A stretch of DNA of 64,000 bases from Chitinophagaceae bacterium. GTDB lineage: Bacteria; Bacteroidota; Bacteroidia; Chitinophagales; Chitinophagaceae. The notes beneath the pieces were generated by a model. The model was not told where the DNA came from. It saw nothing but the letters and a program-made list of their open reading frames with translations, and ran no database searches. Where the stretch lies: the NCBI GenBank assembly GCA_019638615.1, contig JAHBTL010000014.1, positions 79,154 through 143,153 of the forward strand, in the 5' to 3' direction. This document shows, one piece after another, positions 16,627-25,212 of the stretch. How positions within the stretch are numbered: the stretch's first letter is position 1; each line of letters begins with the position of its first letter. A program made the position numbers and the translations under genes.

Positions 16627-17826
16627 CTACTCCTCAAACACTTCAATTTGATGAGGGTCGCCCTGGGTGGTAACAACAGGTGATACACTTGCAGTATTGG
16701 TTGCCGGCTCGTAAGTGTAAATGCCAACGCCCGACGTACTTGCTATACCGAAAAGTACTTTGTTTTCAAACAATCCTACCGAAGCTGCCTGACCACCTGA
16801 ATAGGGGATATTCAGTTTCGTGATTTTTTGGTTGATAATGTCTATTTTAAAAGAGCCATAGGTTCTGTCGTTCACATAATCGGGCGGATTGCTTGCCAGT
16901 GCATAGATGTTGCCGGTAGCATATACCATACCTTTTCCTGCATAGCGAAAACGTTGCAGGTAATCAATTTTGTTTCCGGGAATATCGGTAATGTTATAAT
17001 CTGAAGTATTGAAAAAATAAGTGGGGTCAAAACTTGTCTGACCATTTTTGATGCGTAAAAAGCCTGCTTTTTGACCAGCTACGAAACCATAAGAAGCCAC
17101 ACAATAAACATAAAGATCTCCGTTTTCATCAAAGAACAGGGACTTTTGTTCGTTCATGCTCCCTGCACTTGTACTGCGGTTGTCTGTTACAGAAATGATA
17201 GAGGAAGTATTGTCAACATCAATAATTAATATCTGAACGGGGTAATTGCTTGAATATCCGTTGGATGTTTGCCTGCACGCAACGTATAACTTTCCATTCC
17301 TGACAGCCATTATGCTTGGATCCGGGTTAGCATCTCCCAAGCCATAAGAGGTAAGGTCTATGGTATTCAGCGTTTCCATGGTTGTAGGGTTAAACACCAG
17401 TATTTTCCCCTTCTTATATAAAGATAGATAAGCCCTACTATCGCTCTCTACAACGGCACAAAGCGGAACCGAAGAAGCCGGAGCCGTCAAGCTGCCGGCT
17501 TCCGCAAGTGTGCCATCTGTTTGCCGGGTATATTTTTTTACAACATCCTCATAATTTTGGGGCATTACAAATACGTCGTTTTTATGTAAAGTAACATAGG
17601 CGTACTGAACTGTTTGCCTCGCTTTGCTGTTGGTATAACTGCCTACATTTAAATCCTTCATCGTACCTACGTACCCGATGATGGGACTGGCTGATGCAAT
17701 GTTAACGCCTATCAGGAATTTATCCAGGCTGGGGCCTGAACCGCCGCCATCATCATTTTTTTTGCATGATGAAAAAATGGCGGTAGCTGCTGCAATGGCG
17801 ATTATTGCCATACATTTTATTTTCAT
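16627..17826 (-). CDS. DUF4374 lipoprotein
   Basis: Protein of 399 residues with a lipoprotein signal (MKIKCMAIIAIAAATAIFSS followed by Cys21) and a beta-propeller-like body of repeated blocks (AYVTLHKNDVFVMPQNYEDV, YLSLYKKGKILVFNPTTMET, LYVACRQ). DUF4374 proteins are encoded next to siderophore-type TBDRs in Bacteroidota, and this one begins 11 bp after the stop of such a receptor. It is presumably a periplasmic or surface-bound accessory protein for ligand capture or transfer; this is inferred from gene neighbourhood. A paralog with the same partner is at 36166-37422. Confidence 0.85.
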   Translation of the reverse strand: MKIKCMAIIAIAAATAIFSSCKKNDDGGGSGPSLDKFLIGVNIASASPIIGYVGTMKDLNVGSYTNSKARQTVQYAYVTLHKNDVFVMPQNYEDVVKKYTRQTDGTLAEAGSLTAPASSVPLCAVVESDSRAYLSLYKKGKILVFNPTTMETLNTIDLTSYGLGDANPDPSIMAVRNGKLYVACRQTSNGYSSNYPVQILIIDVDNTSSIISVTDNRSTSAGSMNEQKSLFFDENGDLYVYCVASYGFVAGQKAGFLRIKNGQTSFDPTYFFNTSDYNITDIPGNKIDYLQRFRYAGKGMVYATGNIYALASNPPDYVNDRTYGSFKIDIINQKITKLNIPYSGGQAASVGLFENKVLFGIASTSGVGIYTYEPATNTASVSPVVTTQGDPHQIEVFEE

Positions 17827-17837
17827 AATTTTTGTTT

Positions 17838-20228
17838 TTATTTTATTGATGAATTAATTTTTTTGCCGAGTAATAAATACCGGAGTTTTATTCTGAATGT
17901 TCTGCCGGGTAATGGCTGGTTAAAATTATTTATCACACGTTCATCTGTAACATTATTGGCTTCCGCAGCTATAACGTATCGCTTGTTTTTAAAGGACTGC
18001 TCAAGGCTGAACGTATGCGTAAGGAAAGACGGAATAATATAATCGTCATACACACTTACATTAAACCCATAATTGTATTGTGCACAATAGCCGCCTTCAT
18101 AAAGCAGCTTTGTTTTGCTATTGCTGCCCAATAAATCATACCATGAATATTCCACACTCCAGTTGCTGAAAAACTTCGGTGTATTGGGTATATCTAATTT
18201 GTACGTAGGATTGGCTACGTTTTGTGTGCCGGGCAAATATCTGTTGGCGTCTTTTAATTTTTGATAAGTGATATTGAAACTGGCATACAGGTCTTTGGTT
18301 ATATCATATTTTATTTCAAAATCGGCTCCGTAAATGCGGGCTTTGGCAAAGTTTACATACCCGGTTGTTAAGCCGTTGCCGGCCAACTGTATCAGGTTGT
18401 TTACGATCATGTAGAAAGCATTGGCTTCCATTTGCAGCCGTTTTTCTTTTGCATTGGTTTTATCATATACCAATCCAACATTATTGTTATAGGCAATTTC
18501 AGGTTTCAGCAAAATAGAAGGCGTGATTAAAACACCATCGCCAAACAGCTCTTCATTAGCAGGCAACCGAAAAGCCCTTTCATGGCTGGCTTTCAGCATG
18601 AATGCTTTAGTTAAGTTGTAACGAACTCCGGCGTTGTACCCCAATTCCGATAACGTATTATTTACTTTATCCGGCGGCGCCTGCAGGTAGATATTGGTAT
18701 TGTAACCTCCTGTTTTATTGTAATAATGTTTCAATGCAGCAGAGAAAAGCAGCTTGTCATCTTCCAGGCGGGCTTCCAGTGTCAGTCCCGTAATGGTATT
18801 CATAAGGTTACCGGGATAGTTGTAAATATTTTTTCCGGCATAAGCATTGGCTACATCATCTTTGGGGTCAAGATAACCGTAACGGAGTGTGTTGTTAAGG
18901 TTAAGTGTAAATATGCTGTCTAATACATAATTAAAATTTACCTGGTGGCGAAATTCTGTTTGCTTTGTTATGGTAAAATTCGGACCATGCCCTAATTCGC
19001 CTTCCCCGTATAAACTTGGAAACGGATTATTGTTCCAATCATACATGTATCGTGAGGTATCAATAAAATTTACCTTGACGGCTCCAAATACGCCATGATA
19101 GTTAAGTGATAATTTATTGTTTAAAAGACCTTTCTTCTTTAAGTTTAACAATCCTACAGCGGTAGTACCCTCTACTTGTATATGCCGGATATTTTGCTGG
19201 ATACCCTGCAATTGTTTATGAATATTCAGGTATGCTCCTTCTATTTCTACTTCGTCAAACCACAGTTTATGAAAGCTGATATTTCCTCCGGCAAGCAGCG
19301 ATTTGAATGTATCGTGATCCCGTTTAATTTTCAATCCCGGCTGGTAAGGCGATTCCATGATATAATTGTTATCGCTGCTGTTGGTAAAAATGCCTGCGCC
19401 GGCTTCAATACCGCTTTTGTCAAAGCTCTTTTTAAGAATTAACCCGGTATTTATTGTGTTGTAAGACTGATAAGAAGCGGTTGCATCTATGTAACTTACA
19501 TCTCTGTGCCGTAATACCACATTTACTGCACTGCCCAATCCATCGCCGCCAAGCCATGCAGGTATCGCTCCTTTGTAAATTTCTATGCGTTCAATGATCT
19601 GAAGCGGCAAATCATCAATGCCCAAACTACCATCAGGTGTGTTGAGCGGATTTCCGTCAATATAAACCTGTACTCTTTTTCCTTCCAGTCCGCGAACAGA
19701 TATCCTTGTATCGCTGCCTACGCCGCCGGTTCTTCTTATTTGCACACCGGTCTGTCTTGCCAATAATTCTGTAAGATTGGTTGCCCTGTTTTCAATTTGC
19801 TTAGCCGAAAGAATGGTTACAGGCATTACATTGCTGCGCACTTTATTGGCTTCTGCCTGTTCTTCTGTCTGCCCCCTTACGATCACTTCGCCCAACTGCC
19901 CGGCAGACGGCTCCAACCGGATGTCCACACTGGAACTTTGGATAATGCCGGTATAGTTGCGGTAGCTGATATGTTGTACTACGATTTTATCCCCAACCTT
20001 TGCTTTCGGTAGCTTAAAGCTGCCGGTTTCATCGGTCATGGTGCCGGTTTTGCCGGAGGTAACGGAGGCTCCGACGATGGGATCGGTATTTGTTGCATCC
20101 CTTACCGTGCCCTTAACCTGTGCCATTGCCGTACAGGCAACAGCACAAAGTGAAATCATAAAAAGCAGCCGGATAGACAGGTGTTTGCTTAGATGATATT
20201 TTTCTTTAGTTACACATGTTTTTTTCAT
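17838..20228 (-). CDS. TonB-dependent siderophore-type receptor
   Basis: Outer-membrane receptor of 796 residues. The start is set at ATG 20228, because the -7-like box at 20235-20242 covers the upstream ATG at 20249. After a signal peptide (LLFMISLCAVACTAMAQ) comes a CarboxypepD_reg-like domain, then a plug with TELLARQTGVQIRRTGGVGS, ISVRGLEGKRVQVYIDGNPL and ERIEIYKGAIPAWLGGDGLG, then the barrel. The plug pattern is shared with the receptor at 33762-36164, which also precedes a DUF4374 gene. Its substrate is unknown; an AraC gene directly upstream is the likely regulator. Reading frame intact. Confidence 0.92.
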   Translation of the reverse strand: MKKTCVTKEKYHLSKHLSIRLLFMISLCAVACTAMAQVKGTVRDATNTDPIVGASVTSGKTGTMTDETGSFKLPKAKVGDKIVVQHISYRNYTGIIQSSSVDIRLEPSAGQLGEVIVRGQTEEQAEANKVRSNVMPVTILSAKQIENRATNLTELLARQTGVQIRRTGGVGSDTRISVRGLEGKRVQVYIDGNPLNTPDGSLGIDDLPLQIIERIEIYKGAIPAWLGGDGLGSAVNVVLRHRDVSYIDATASYQSYNTINTGLILKKSFDKSGIEAGAGIFTNSSDNNYIMESPYQPGLKIKRDHDTFKSLLAGGNISFHKLWFDEVEIEGAYLNIHKQLQGIQQNIRHIQVEGTTAVGLLNLKKKGLLNNKLSLNYHGVFGAVKVNFIDTSRYMYDWNNNPFPSLYGEGELGHGPNFTITKQTEFRHQVNFNYVLDSIFTLNLNNTLRYGYLDPKDDVANAYAGKNIYNYPGNLMNTITGLTLEARLEDDKLLFSAALKHYYNKTGGYNTNIYLQAPPDKVNNTLSELGYNAGVRYNLTKAFMLKASHERAFRLPANEELFGDGVLITPSILLKPEIAYNNNVGLVYDKTNAKEKRLQMEANAFYMIVNNLIQLAGNGLTTGYVNFAKARIYGADFEIKYDITKDLYASFNITYQKLKDANRYLPGTQNVANPTYKLDIPNTPKFFSNWSVEYSWYDLLGSNSKTKLLYEGGYCAQYNYGFNVSVYDDYIIPSFLTHTFSLEQSFKNKRYVIAAEANNVTDERVINNFNQPLPGRTFRIKLRYLLLGKKINSSIK

Positions 20229-20234
20229 TGCGTG

Positions 20235-20299
20235 CAAAATTGCACACAAGACATTTTGGCTTCGTTATGCGAAAAGCTATATTTTTTATGCAAAAAGCC
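20235..20299 (-). promoter_or_regulatory. AraC-type operator and promoter of the DUF4374-linked TBDR
   Basis: On the minus strand TGCATAA (distal) and CGCATAA (proximal) lie in direct repeats spaced exactly 21 bp (plus-strand TTATGCAAAAA 20286-20296 and TTATGCGAAAA 20265-20275). The proximal core has the same distance to the -7-like box CAATTTTG (20242-20235) as in the other five promoters: the position equivalent to TTCC is 36 bp upstream. The TTCC part itself is not conserved here. Confidence 0.55.
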
Positions 20300-20353
20300 C
20301 AATATTCGGCTTGTTCCCGCAGTTTTGATAACTGCTTTTTTAGGCAACTGTTA

Positions 20354-21340
20354 TCAACCTTTCACAAACTTCAATGGCGAAACGCCAAACCGTCTTTTGA
20401 AAGCCAGGGAGAAATTTGCCACATTGCTGTACCCGAGGTAGTCGCTAAGTTCCGAAACATTCATCTGGCCGGACAGCAGCAGTTCCTTGGCTTTTTCCAT
20501 TTTTACCTCAGCAATTAAACCGAATACGGATACGCCAAAAACTTCTTTAAATCCTTTTTTCAGTGAAGTAATATTTGTGCCTACCATGCCGGCCAGTTCG
20601 GAGAGCGACAACGGGGCTTCAAGATTTTGCAGAGCGATATCTTTGGCATGGTGCAGCTTCTCCACGGCATCATGCCTCAACAGGCAGGAGGTGGAGCAAC
20701 GATGAGCCTGCAACTGCTCCAACTGCATCAGGAACAGATCCATCACTTTGGCTTCAAGAAACACTCTTTTATAAACACCCCTTTTATCACAATGGAGGAT
20801 AGCATTGATTAGCTGCATCATGGCAGGAGTAACGGGCATATTGTGCGGGCTTATTTGGGTGGGTTCCTGCCTGTCTATGGATTTCAGGAACTTGTCCAGC
20901 AACGTCGTACCCATATTCTCCGCATAACGCCTGAACCGGGGTACGGGGATATGTATTTCCAATGCCCGGGATAAACGGCTGTATTGGTAGTAGCCTTTTC
21001 CGGCAGGTGCATACACAATATTATGGCTGCCGGCAACGAAGTCGGAATAATCAAAACCATTGGTGTTTCGGGTAGAATGCCCGCTTAGCTCAAAGTGCAG
21101 TTCCACCACTTCGTAATCGGCTTCGCCCTCAATAGCAATATCCCTGTTAAGGTGCATTTCCTCATACGCAATGTGTATATTATCGAAGTAAAGTTCGTGA
21201 AGCAAGCCTTTTCCCATTGCATTTTCAAAAACGACAATATGCCTTTCGGAAAACGGATGCAGGGGGTCGTGAAACCCTCCGGGCAGGAGGGTGTGCAAAA
21301 CCGGCTCAATAAGCTCTTGTATTTTGATGGAATATTGCAT
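20354..21340 (-). CDS. AraC family transcriptional regulator
   Basis: Regulator of 328 residues with an N-terminal ligand domain and a C-terminal AraC domain (about 228-326: LSLSELAGMVGTNITSLKKG, then VSELSDYLGYSNVANFSLAF, ending FGVSPLKF). It lies 125 bp upstream of the TBDR at 17838-20228 in the same orientation, with the operator repeats in the gap. It is therefore the probable activator of that receptor and its DUF4374 partner. It is most similar to the regulator at 39905-40888 (shared TPAMMQLINAILHC segment). A DtxR-type palindrome about 200 bp upstream may put the regulator itself under iron control. Confidence 0.9.
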   Translation of the reverse strand: MQYSIKIQELIEPVLHTLLPGGFHDPLHPFSERHIVVFENAMGKGLLHELYFDNIHIAYEEMHLNRDIAIEGEADYEVVELHFELSGHSTRNTNGFDYSDFVAGSHNIVYAPAGKGYYQYSRLSRALEIHIPVPRFRRYAENMGTTLLDKFLKSIDRQEPTQISPHNMPVTPAMMQLINAILHCDKRGVYKRVFLEAKVMDLFLMQLEQLQAHRCSTSCLLRHDAVEKLHHAKDIALQNLEAPLSLSELAGMVGTNITSLKKGFKEVFGVSVFGLIAEVKMEKAKELLLSGQMNVSELSDYLGYSNVANFSLAFKRRFGVSPLKFVKG

Positions 21341-21640
21341 CGCTATATCTTATTTTAATATTTGTGTAGCCTTTCCTCAACCCGGTTGAGGCATATACAC
21401 CTGCCTGAAACGGGCAAAGTTTCTCTTTTGTAAAAGACCAATTGTCACGCTTGTTTCATATTATATAAAAATTCCTCTTACGGAAAAAAAATCCTTTATG
21501 CAGAAGATTAATTCCACAGAAAGCTATAATCTTTTACTTTTTATTAGATAAATCTAATATTTTTTATTTCATAGACTAATATTTCTTTGTAAGAAAACTA
21601 TAAAAGCATAATAGGAGGTGTTAACGAGCTTTGTGCTGAT
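21341..21640. other. araC upstream region with two palindromes
   Basis: This 300 bp gap holds a perfect hairpin CCTCAACC-C-GGTTGAGG at 21375-21391, which would lie in the leader of the araC transcript. A DtxR-like palindrome is at 21543-21558. No gene was seen. Confidence 0.5.
21543..21558. promoter_or_regulatory. candidate DtxR-type operator TTAG-N6-CTAA (site 1)
   Basis: ATTAGATAAATCTAAT is a near-perfect palindrome with the TTAG-N6-CTAA pattern. It lies 204 bp upstream of the araC start at 21340. Four similar sites occur around the DtxR-family gene at 29656 and the araC gene at 23329. Confidence 0.45.
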
Positions 21641-22243
21641 TCATATTAACCGCCTTACTTTTTGCCTGTAGTCAATATTTTTCTGACCGTGTTCGTTCGT
21701 TAAAAATTCTTCTTCAAGCCGGATATGTATTTGAATGAGGACATACCCCAATATCAAAAATAATAATGTTAATGCGTTGGGAGTCGTAAGTATAAGTCCT
21801 GTTAATGCGAAAAGCAGCCCCAGATATATCGGGTTGCGGGAAACAGAAAACAATCCCTTTGTTATCAATGCTGTTTTTGTTTTCTTATCAATGCCGATCC
21901 GTAATGAGCTTCTCATATTATCTTGTGCAATAATTGTCCAAACCAATGAAAAGGATAAAAGCCCGAGACCAATATATTTCGCAACGAAATTGTCAAGCCC
22001 TGAAATCGGTAAAAAGCTGTCATAGCAGGCAGGGAAAATTGCGAAAACCAGGACATACATGAACAATGCAAATACTAATATTTTAAAATAGGATCCAATA
22101 AGGCTATATACGCTGTCATCTTTAGGAATTACAAGCGGACTTTTCCCTGTTCTCCTGCTGACGGCAATGATTTTCCATACAAAAGTTACTCCAAAAAACA
22201 GGATGAAATAAGCCGGCAAAATTAACCTTAATAAATCAGTCAT
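21641..22243 (-). CDS. isoprenylcysteine carboxyl methyltransferase (ICMT)-like membrane protein
   Basis: Integral membrane protein of 200 residues with five to six helices. It carries the C-terminal signature of the ICMT/PEMT superfamily: LFSVSRNPIYLGLLFALTGL, then IQIHIRLEEEFLTNEHGQ and YRQKVRRLI, which form the S-adenosylmethionine site. Bacterial members methylate unknown small or lipid substrates. It stands alone between the araC gene and a KilA-N gene, and no partner suggests its substrate. Only 63 bp separate its start from the araC 3' fragment at 22307. Confidence 0.85.
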   Translation of the reverse strand: MTDLLRLILPAYFILFFGVTFVWKIIAVSRRTGKSPLVIPKDDSVYSLIGSYFKILVFALFMYVLVFAIFPACYDSFLPISGLDNFVAKYIGLGLLSFSLVWTIIAQDNMRSSLRIGIDKKTKTALITKGLFSVSRNPIYLGLLFALTGLILTTPNALTLLFLILGYVLIQIHIRLEEEFLTNEHGQKNIDYRQKVRRLI

Positions 22244-22306
22244 TGTTTGTGTACTATTGTTTTGAAATGTTGGATTGGTGTAATTGTAATAATGATACAG
22301 GGTTGT

Positions 22307-22379
22307 CTATCCCCTTAACTCACTTGGCAAAAAGCCGAACCTTTTCTTAAAAGCCACAGTAAAGTGATGCGGGTTTTTA
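22307..22379 (-). pseudogene. 3' fragment of an araC gene (fragment 2)
   Basis: On the minus strand the last 24 codons of an AraC regulator (KNPHHFTVAFKKRFGFLPSE, then LRG and TAG) are present, nearly identical to the end of the intact gene at 23329-24288. The similarity continues past the stop to about 22271 and also matches the 3' flank at 9727-9765. It breaks off at the stop codon of the KilA-N gene, which it provides. Confidence 0.85.
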
Positions 22380-23198
22380 TTTGAACTTTTTAACTGCCTT
22401 ATTTTGAATCAGTGATTTCATCTGTGTAATGGCAACTTTGTTCAGTTGGATAAGCCTGTCGCTTTGCGATAAACCTTGTTGGATAAGCAAAGCGTTTATG
22501 CTCTCCATATTGCTTAATACAACCAATTGTTCCAATGTGGCATAATCTCTTATGTTACCTTTTTGGTCGGGGTTATTGTCCCGCCATTCTTTTGCCGTAA
22601 TGCCGAAAAGGGCAACATTCAGCAAATCGGCTTCGTTGGCATAAACAAAACTTGCCTGTTGTTTGGTAATTTCTTTTGGAATTAAGTTTGCTTTGATTGC
22701 GTCTGTATGGATTTGATAATTTACTTTGGCTAAAGTCCTTTGTAAATTCCATTCTAATTTCAGGCGGTCGGTTTCTTCGTTTTTTAAGCGTTGAAATTCC
22801 CTGATGAGGAAATACTTGAATTCGGCAGACAACCAGGTTCCAAATTCAAATGCAATATCTTTATGTGCAAAAATACCTCCGCCATAACGCCCCGATTTCG
22901 AGAAAATTCCTATTGCATTTGTCACTTCTACCCAACGTTTTGGTGTTAAAAACAATCTGCCTTCTCCATTTCTAACCGTATGGAATCCCATACGGTTAAA
23001 ATTCGGATTATTTACCTGCTCCCAAACTGCCAAAAAATCGACTGTATAGTGGGTACTCATCCAATTTGAAACAACAATGCGAGCTTCTAAATTGTCTTTG
23101 TAGCCAGCCATATCGGTTAAAGAAATATAATCCTCATTGTTCTGCTGAATAACTGTTATCTCTGTATTTGATACGCTTATTTTTGAACTTTTTGTCAT
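22377..23198 (-). CDS. KilA-N domain protein (copy 2)
   Basis: Protein of 273 residues with an N-terminal KilA-N DNA-binding domain (DYISLTDMAGYKDNLEARIV, TPKRWVEVTNAIGIFSKSGR, FAHKDIAFEFGTWLSAEFKY). The C-terminal 130 residues match copy 1 almost residue for residue, but the DNA-binding half is clearly divergent. The gene lies between an intact araC gene (stop at 23329) and a second araC 3' end (22307-22379), all on the minus strand. Its stop codon falls inside the araC fragment. This mirrors the RhuM gene at 6551. Function is unknown. Confidence 0.85.
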   Translation of the reverse strand: MTKSSKISVSNTEITVIQQNNEDYISLTDMAGYKDNLEARIVVSNWMSTHYTVDFLAVWEQVNNPNFNRMGFHTVRNGEGRLFLTPKRWVEVTNAIGIFSKSGRYGGGIFAHKDIAFEFGTWLSAEFKYFLIREFQRLKNEETDRLKLEWNLQRTLAKVNYQIHTDAIKANLIPKEITKQQASFVYANEADLLNVALFGITAKEWRDNNPDQKGNIRDYATLEQLVVLSNMESINALLIQQGLSQSDRLIQLNKVAITQMKSLIQNKAVKKFK

Positions 23199-23328
23199 AT
23201 TATGTTATCAAATGACGAATTTACAAAAACTAATTTTTTGTGTTAGCAATCCGTTGTTATTCCCTTTATTTACAGTCATTTTATTTCCATGGAAAACCTG
23301 GTCGCCTTATTGGGTGTAACAGGGTTAT

Positions 23329-24288
23329 CTATCCCCTCAACTCACTTGGCAAAAAGCCAAACCGTTTCTTAAACGCTGCTGTAAAATGATGAGGATTTTT
23401 ATACCCGACTACATAAGCCACTTCGCCCACATATTTTTTCTCTTCAAGCAGCATCCGCTTGGCTTCCTGCATCCGTACCTCGCTTAGGTAGCCGAAAACC
23501 GTAGTACCCAATACTTCCCGGAAACCGGTTTTCAATTTCTGCTGGTTCAGGCCGAAATGTGCGGCAAGGTAAATGATGGAGCAGGCTTCGCCGTAATGCC
23601 TGTCTATAAATTCTTTGGCTTCGTATATTTTTTCAATATCCGCCTTTTTGAGCAGGGTTGCAAACTGCCGCTCATCAGCAGTCAGGCTGTTGATTTGTAA
23701 CAGGTACAGTTCCATTAATTTCGACTCCAGGTACAGTCGCTTCATCATACCCGAATACGGACAATTCCGAATACTGGAAATCAGGAAAAACATTTCGGGA
23801 GAAATGGGGGCTGTCTTTCCTACCCAGCCGGTTTTCCGGTCGGTCATATAATCCATGATGATATTGCCCGGGCTGTCCAGGCCGAGGTTAAGGCGTTCAA
23901 ATACACTTTTGGACAGCTTCACTTCCAGAAAGGTGTGCAAGCTGTTTTTATCGCCTGTTACCTGGTGTGAGCCTGCATAGCCATTGCTGTAAAACAGGCT
24001 ATGCCTTAACGGTTGCAGGTCGAAGTTCCCGCCGTCAAAATGATTGGAGCTTGTGCCGGTCATATTGTAATGGAGTTCTACAAATTCCTCCTCGCTCTCC
24101 ACGTTAACCGTAGCCGGTTGGTCAACGGAGCAGTTGCACCACCGCATGGATACCCCGTCAAAAACAATTTCTTCCGCTTTGCAGTGATGCAGTTTGTTAC
24201 CGATATAATGCTCTGTTATCCGCTCAAAGAGATGACCTGTACCATTCGGTATGCCGGTATCATATATTTTTCCAACAATTGTTCCCAT
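23329..24288 (-). CDS. AraC family transcriptional regulator (no adjacent receptor)
   Basis: Regulator of 319 residues with the same organisation as the protein at 9766-10734 and a very similar C-terminus (LGTTVFGYLSEVRMQEAKRM, VGEVAYVVGYKNPHHFTAAF, ending FGFLPSELRG). No TBDR or transporter is directly adjacent, and no 21 bp operator repeat was found in its upstream gap, so its target is unknown. A DtxR-like palindrome (24366-24379) lies 78 bp upstream of its start, suggesting metal control. Its 3' end is the source, or a sister, of two araC fragments in the window. Confidence 0.9.
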   Translation of the reverse strand: MGTIVGKIYDTGIPNGTGHLFERITEHYIGNKLHHCKAEEIVFDGVSMRWCNCSVDQPATVNVESEEEFVELHYNMTGTSSNHFDGGNFDLQPLRHSLFYSNGYAGSHQVTGDKNSLHTFLEVKLSKSVFERLNLGLDSPGNIIMDYMTDRKTGWVGKTAPISPEMFFLISSIRNCPYSGMMKRLYLESKLMELYLLQINSLTADERQFATLLKKADIEKIYEAKEFIDRHYGEACSIIYLAAHFGLNQQKLKTGFREVLGTTVFGYLSEVRMQEAKRMLLEEKKYVGEVAYVVGYKNPHHFTAAFKKRFGFLPSELRG

Positions 24289-24365
24289 TTCGTTGACTTT
24301 AATTCTGTTTCTGTTTCACAATAACACTCTCAATAAAAGTATTTTGCACATTTAAAGGTAAAAAA

Positions 24366-24379
24366 TTAGATTCATCTAA
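24366..24379. promoter_or_regulatory. candidate DtxR-type operator TTAG-N6-CTAA (site 2)
   Basis: TTAGATTCATCTAA, extended by A-rich and T-rich flanks to a 24 bp palindrome-like block, lies in the upstream region of the araC gene at 24288. Confidence 0.55.
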
Positions 24380-24406
24380 TTTTTCATTTAAGAAGCTATA
24401 AAAATC

Positions 24407-24721
24407 ATGGATAGTAGCAGAACATATAAAAAGAAAGGCATCGCCCGGTTGCTTGAATTAAACGGGCAACGAAATACGGAGCTTATGGCCGTTATTGTTT
24501 CAGTTTTAATTGTCGGGCTGGCCAGCTATGACTGCCACCTACTGTTGGGCATTCTTGCACACCGTGCCACCTTTCATATTCTATACGGGCTTCGCAAAAG
24601 AATGGCACAAGGGAAGGAATGGGTATTTCAGTGTGTGAAGACAGATACAAATAGGGGAAAAGTAGCAGGTGTCTGCCTCTACTTTATTTTTTCAATTAAT
24701 AAAAAGAAACTGTTGAAATAT
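24407..24721 (+). other. 314 bp region with a doubtful open frame
   Basis: A plus-strand frame from ATG 24407 runs to 24964 (185 codons), but its second half is antisense to the HAD gene and looks like a shadow. The first 100 residues (one hydrophobic stretch, ELMAVIVSVLIVGLASYDCH) match no family I recognise. It may be chance or the remains of a gene. Nothing else was seen in this stretch. Confidence 0.2.
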
Positions 24722-25165
24722 TCACCAGAACAGCGACCACTTTCCTTTTTTCCTCTTTCTACCGTTATGGTGCGCCTCTTCATTTTTAAGCTGATAGAAA
24801 AAATCACTTCCTTCGGGATGCAGCATCTGCCAGATAGCATCCCAGCCGATAAAGCCACCTATATTCCTGTCATCAATAAATATATCGGCATTGATCTTCC
24901 GGCTGTAATTGCCTTCTTTTGTTTCTCCCGGATAGTTTTCATTAACGGCATAAAAATGTATTGAATGCCTGCGGCAAAAGTCAACGGCATCGTCTAATTC
25001 CTTCTCCTGCCTGAATGTCCAGAGTATCAGGCGATGACCTTTTAGCTCAAGGGCTTTTAACGTAGCAAAAGCAAACAGCATCTCCTTACCGATTTTCGGA
25101 TAGGCATGTTCAACAATGGTTCCGTCAAAGTCCACGGCTATTATTTTCCCGCTTGTATTTATCAT
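24722..25165 (-). CDS. BT0820-type HAD hydrolase
   Basis: Cytoplasmic protein of 147 residues of the HAD superfamily. The nucleophile motif is VDFDGTIVEH (residues 10-19), motif II is ILWTFRQEKELDD, and the acidic motif is INADIFIDDRNIGG. It resembles the Bacteroides protein BT0820, of unknown substrate. It is the last gene of a run of four minus-strand genes that begins with the TBDR at 26265-28799. A gap of 47 bp separates it from the preceding gene. Confidence 0.85.
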   Translation of the reverse strand: MINTSGKIIAVDFDGTIVEHAYPKIGKEMLFAFATLKALELKGHRLILWTFRQEKELDDAVDFCRRHSIHFYAVNENYPGETKEGNYSRKINADIFIDDRNIGGFIGWDAIWQMLHPEGSDFFYQLKNEEAHHNGRKRKKGKWSLFW

Positions 25166-25212
25166 CCTGTCCTATAATTTATTATCATTTTTTACTGAAT
25201 TACGCATATATT

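Noticed and set aside
24407-24964. 185-codon plus-strand open frame
   Set aside because: The second half is antisense to a well-recognised HAD gene and no family features are present; kept only as a doubtful region.
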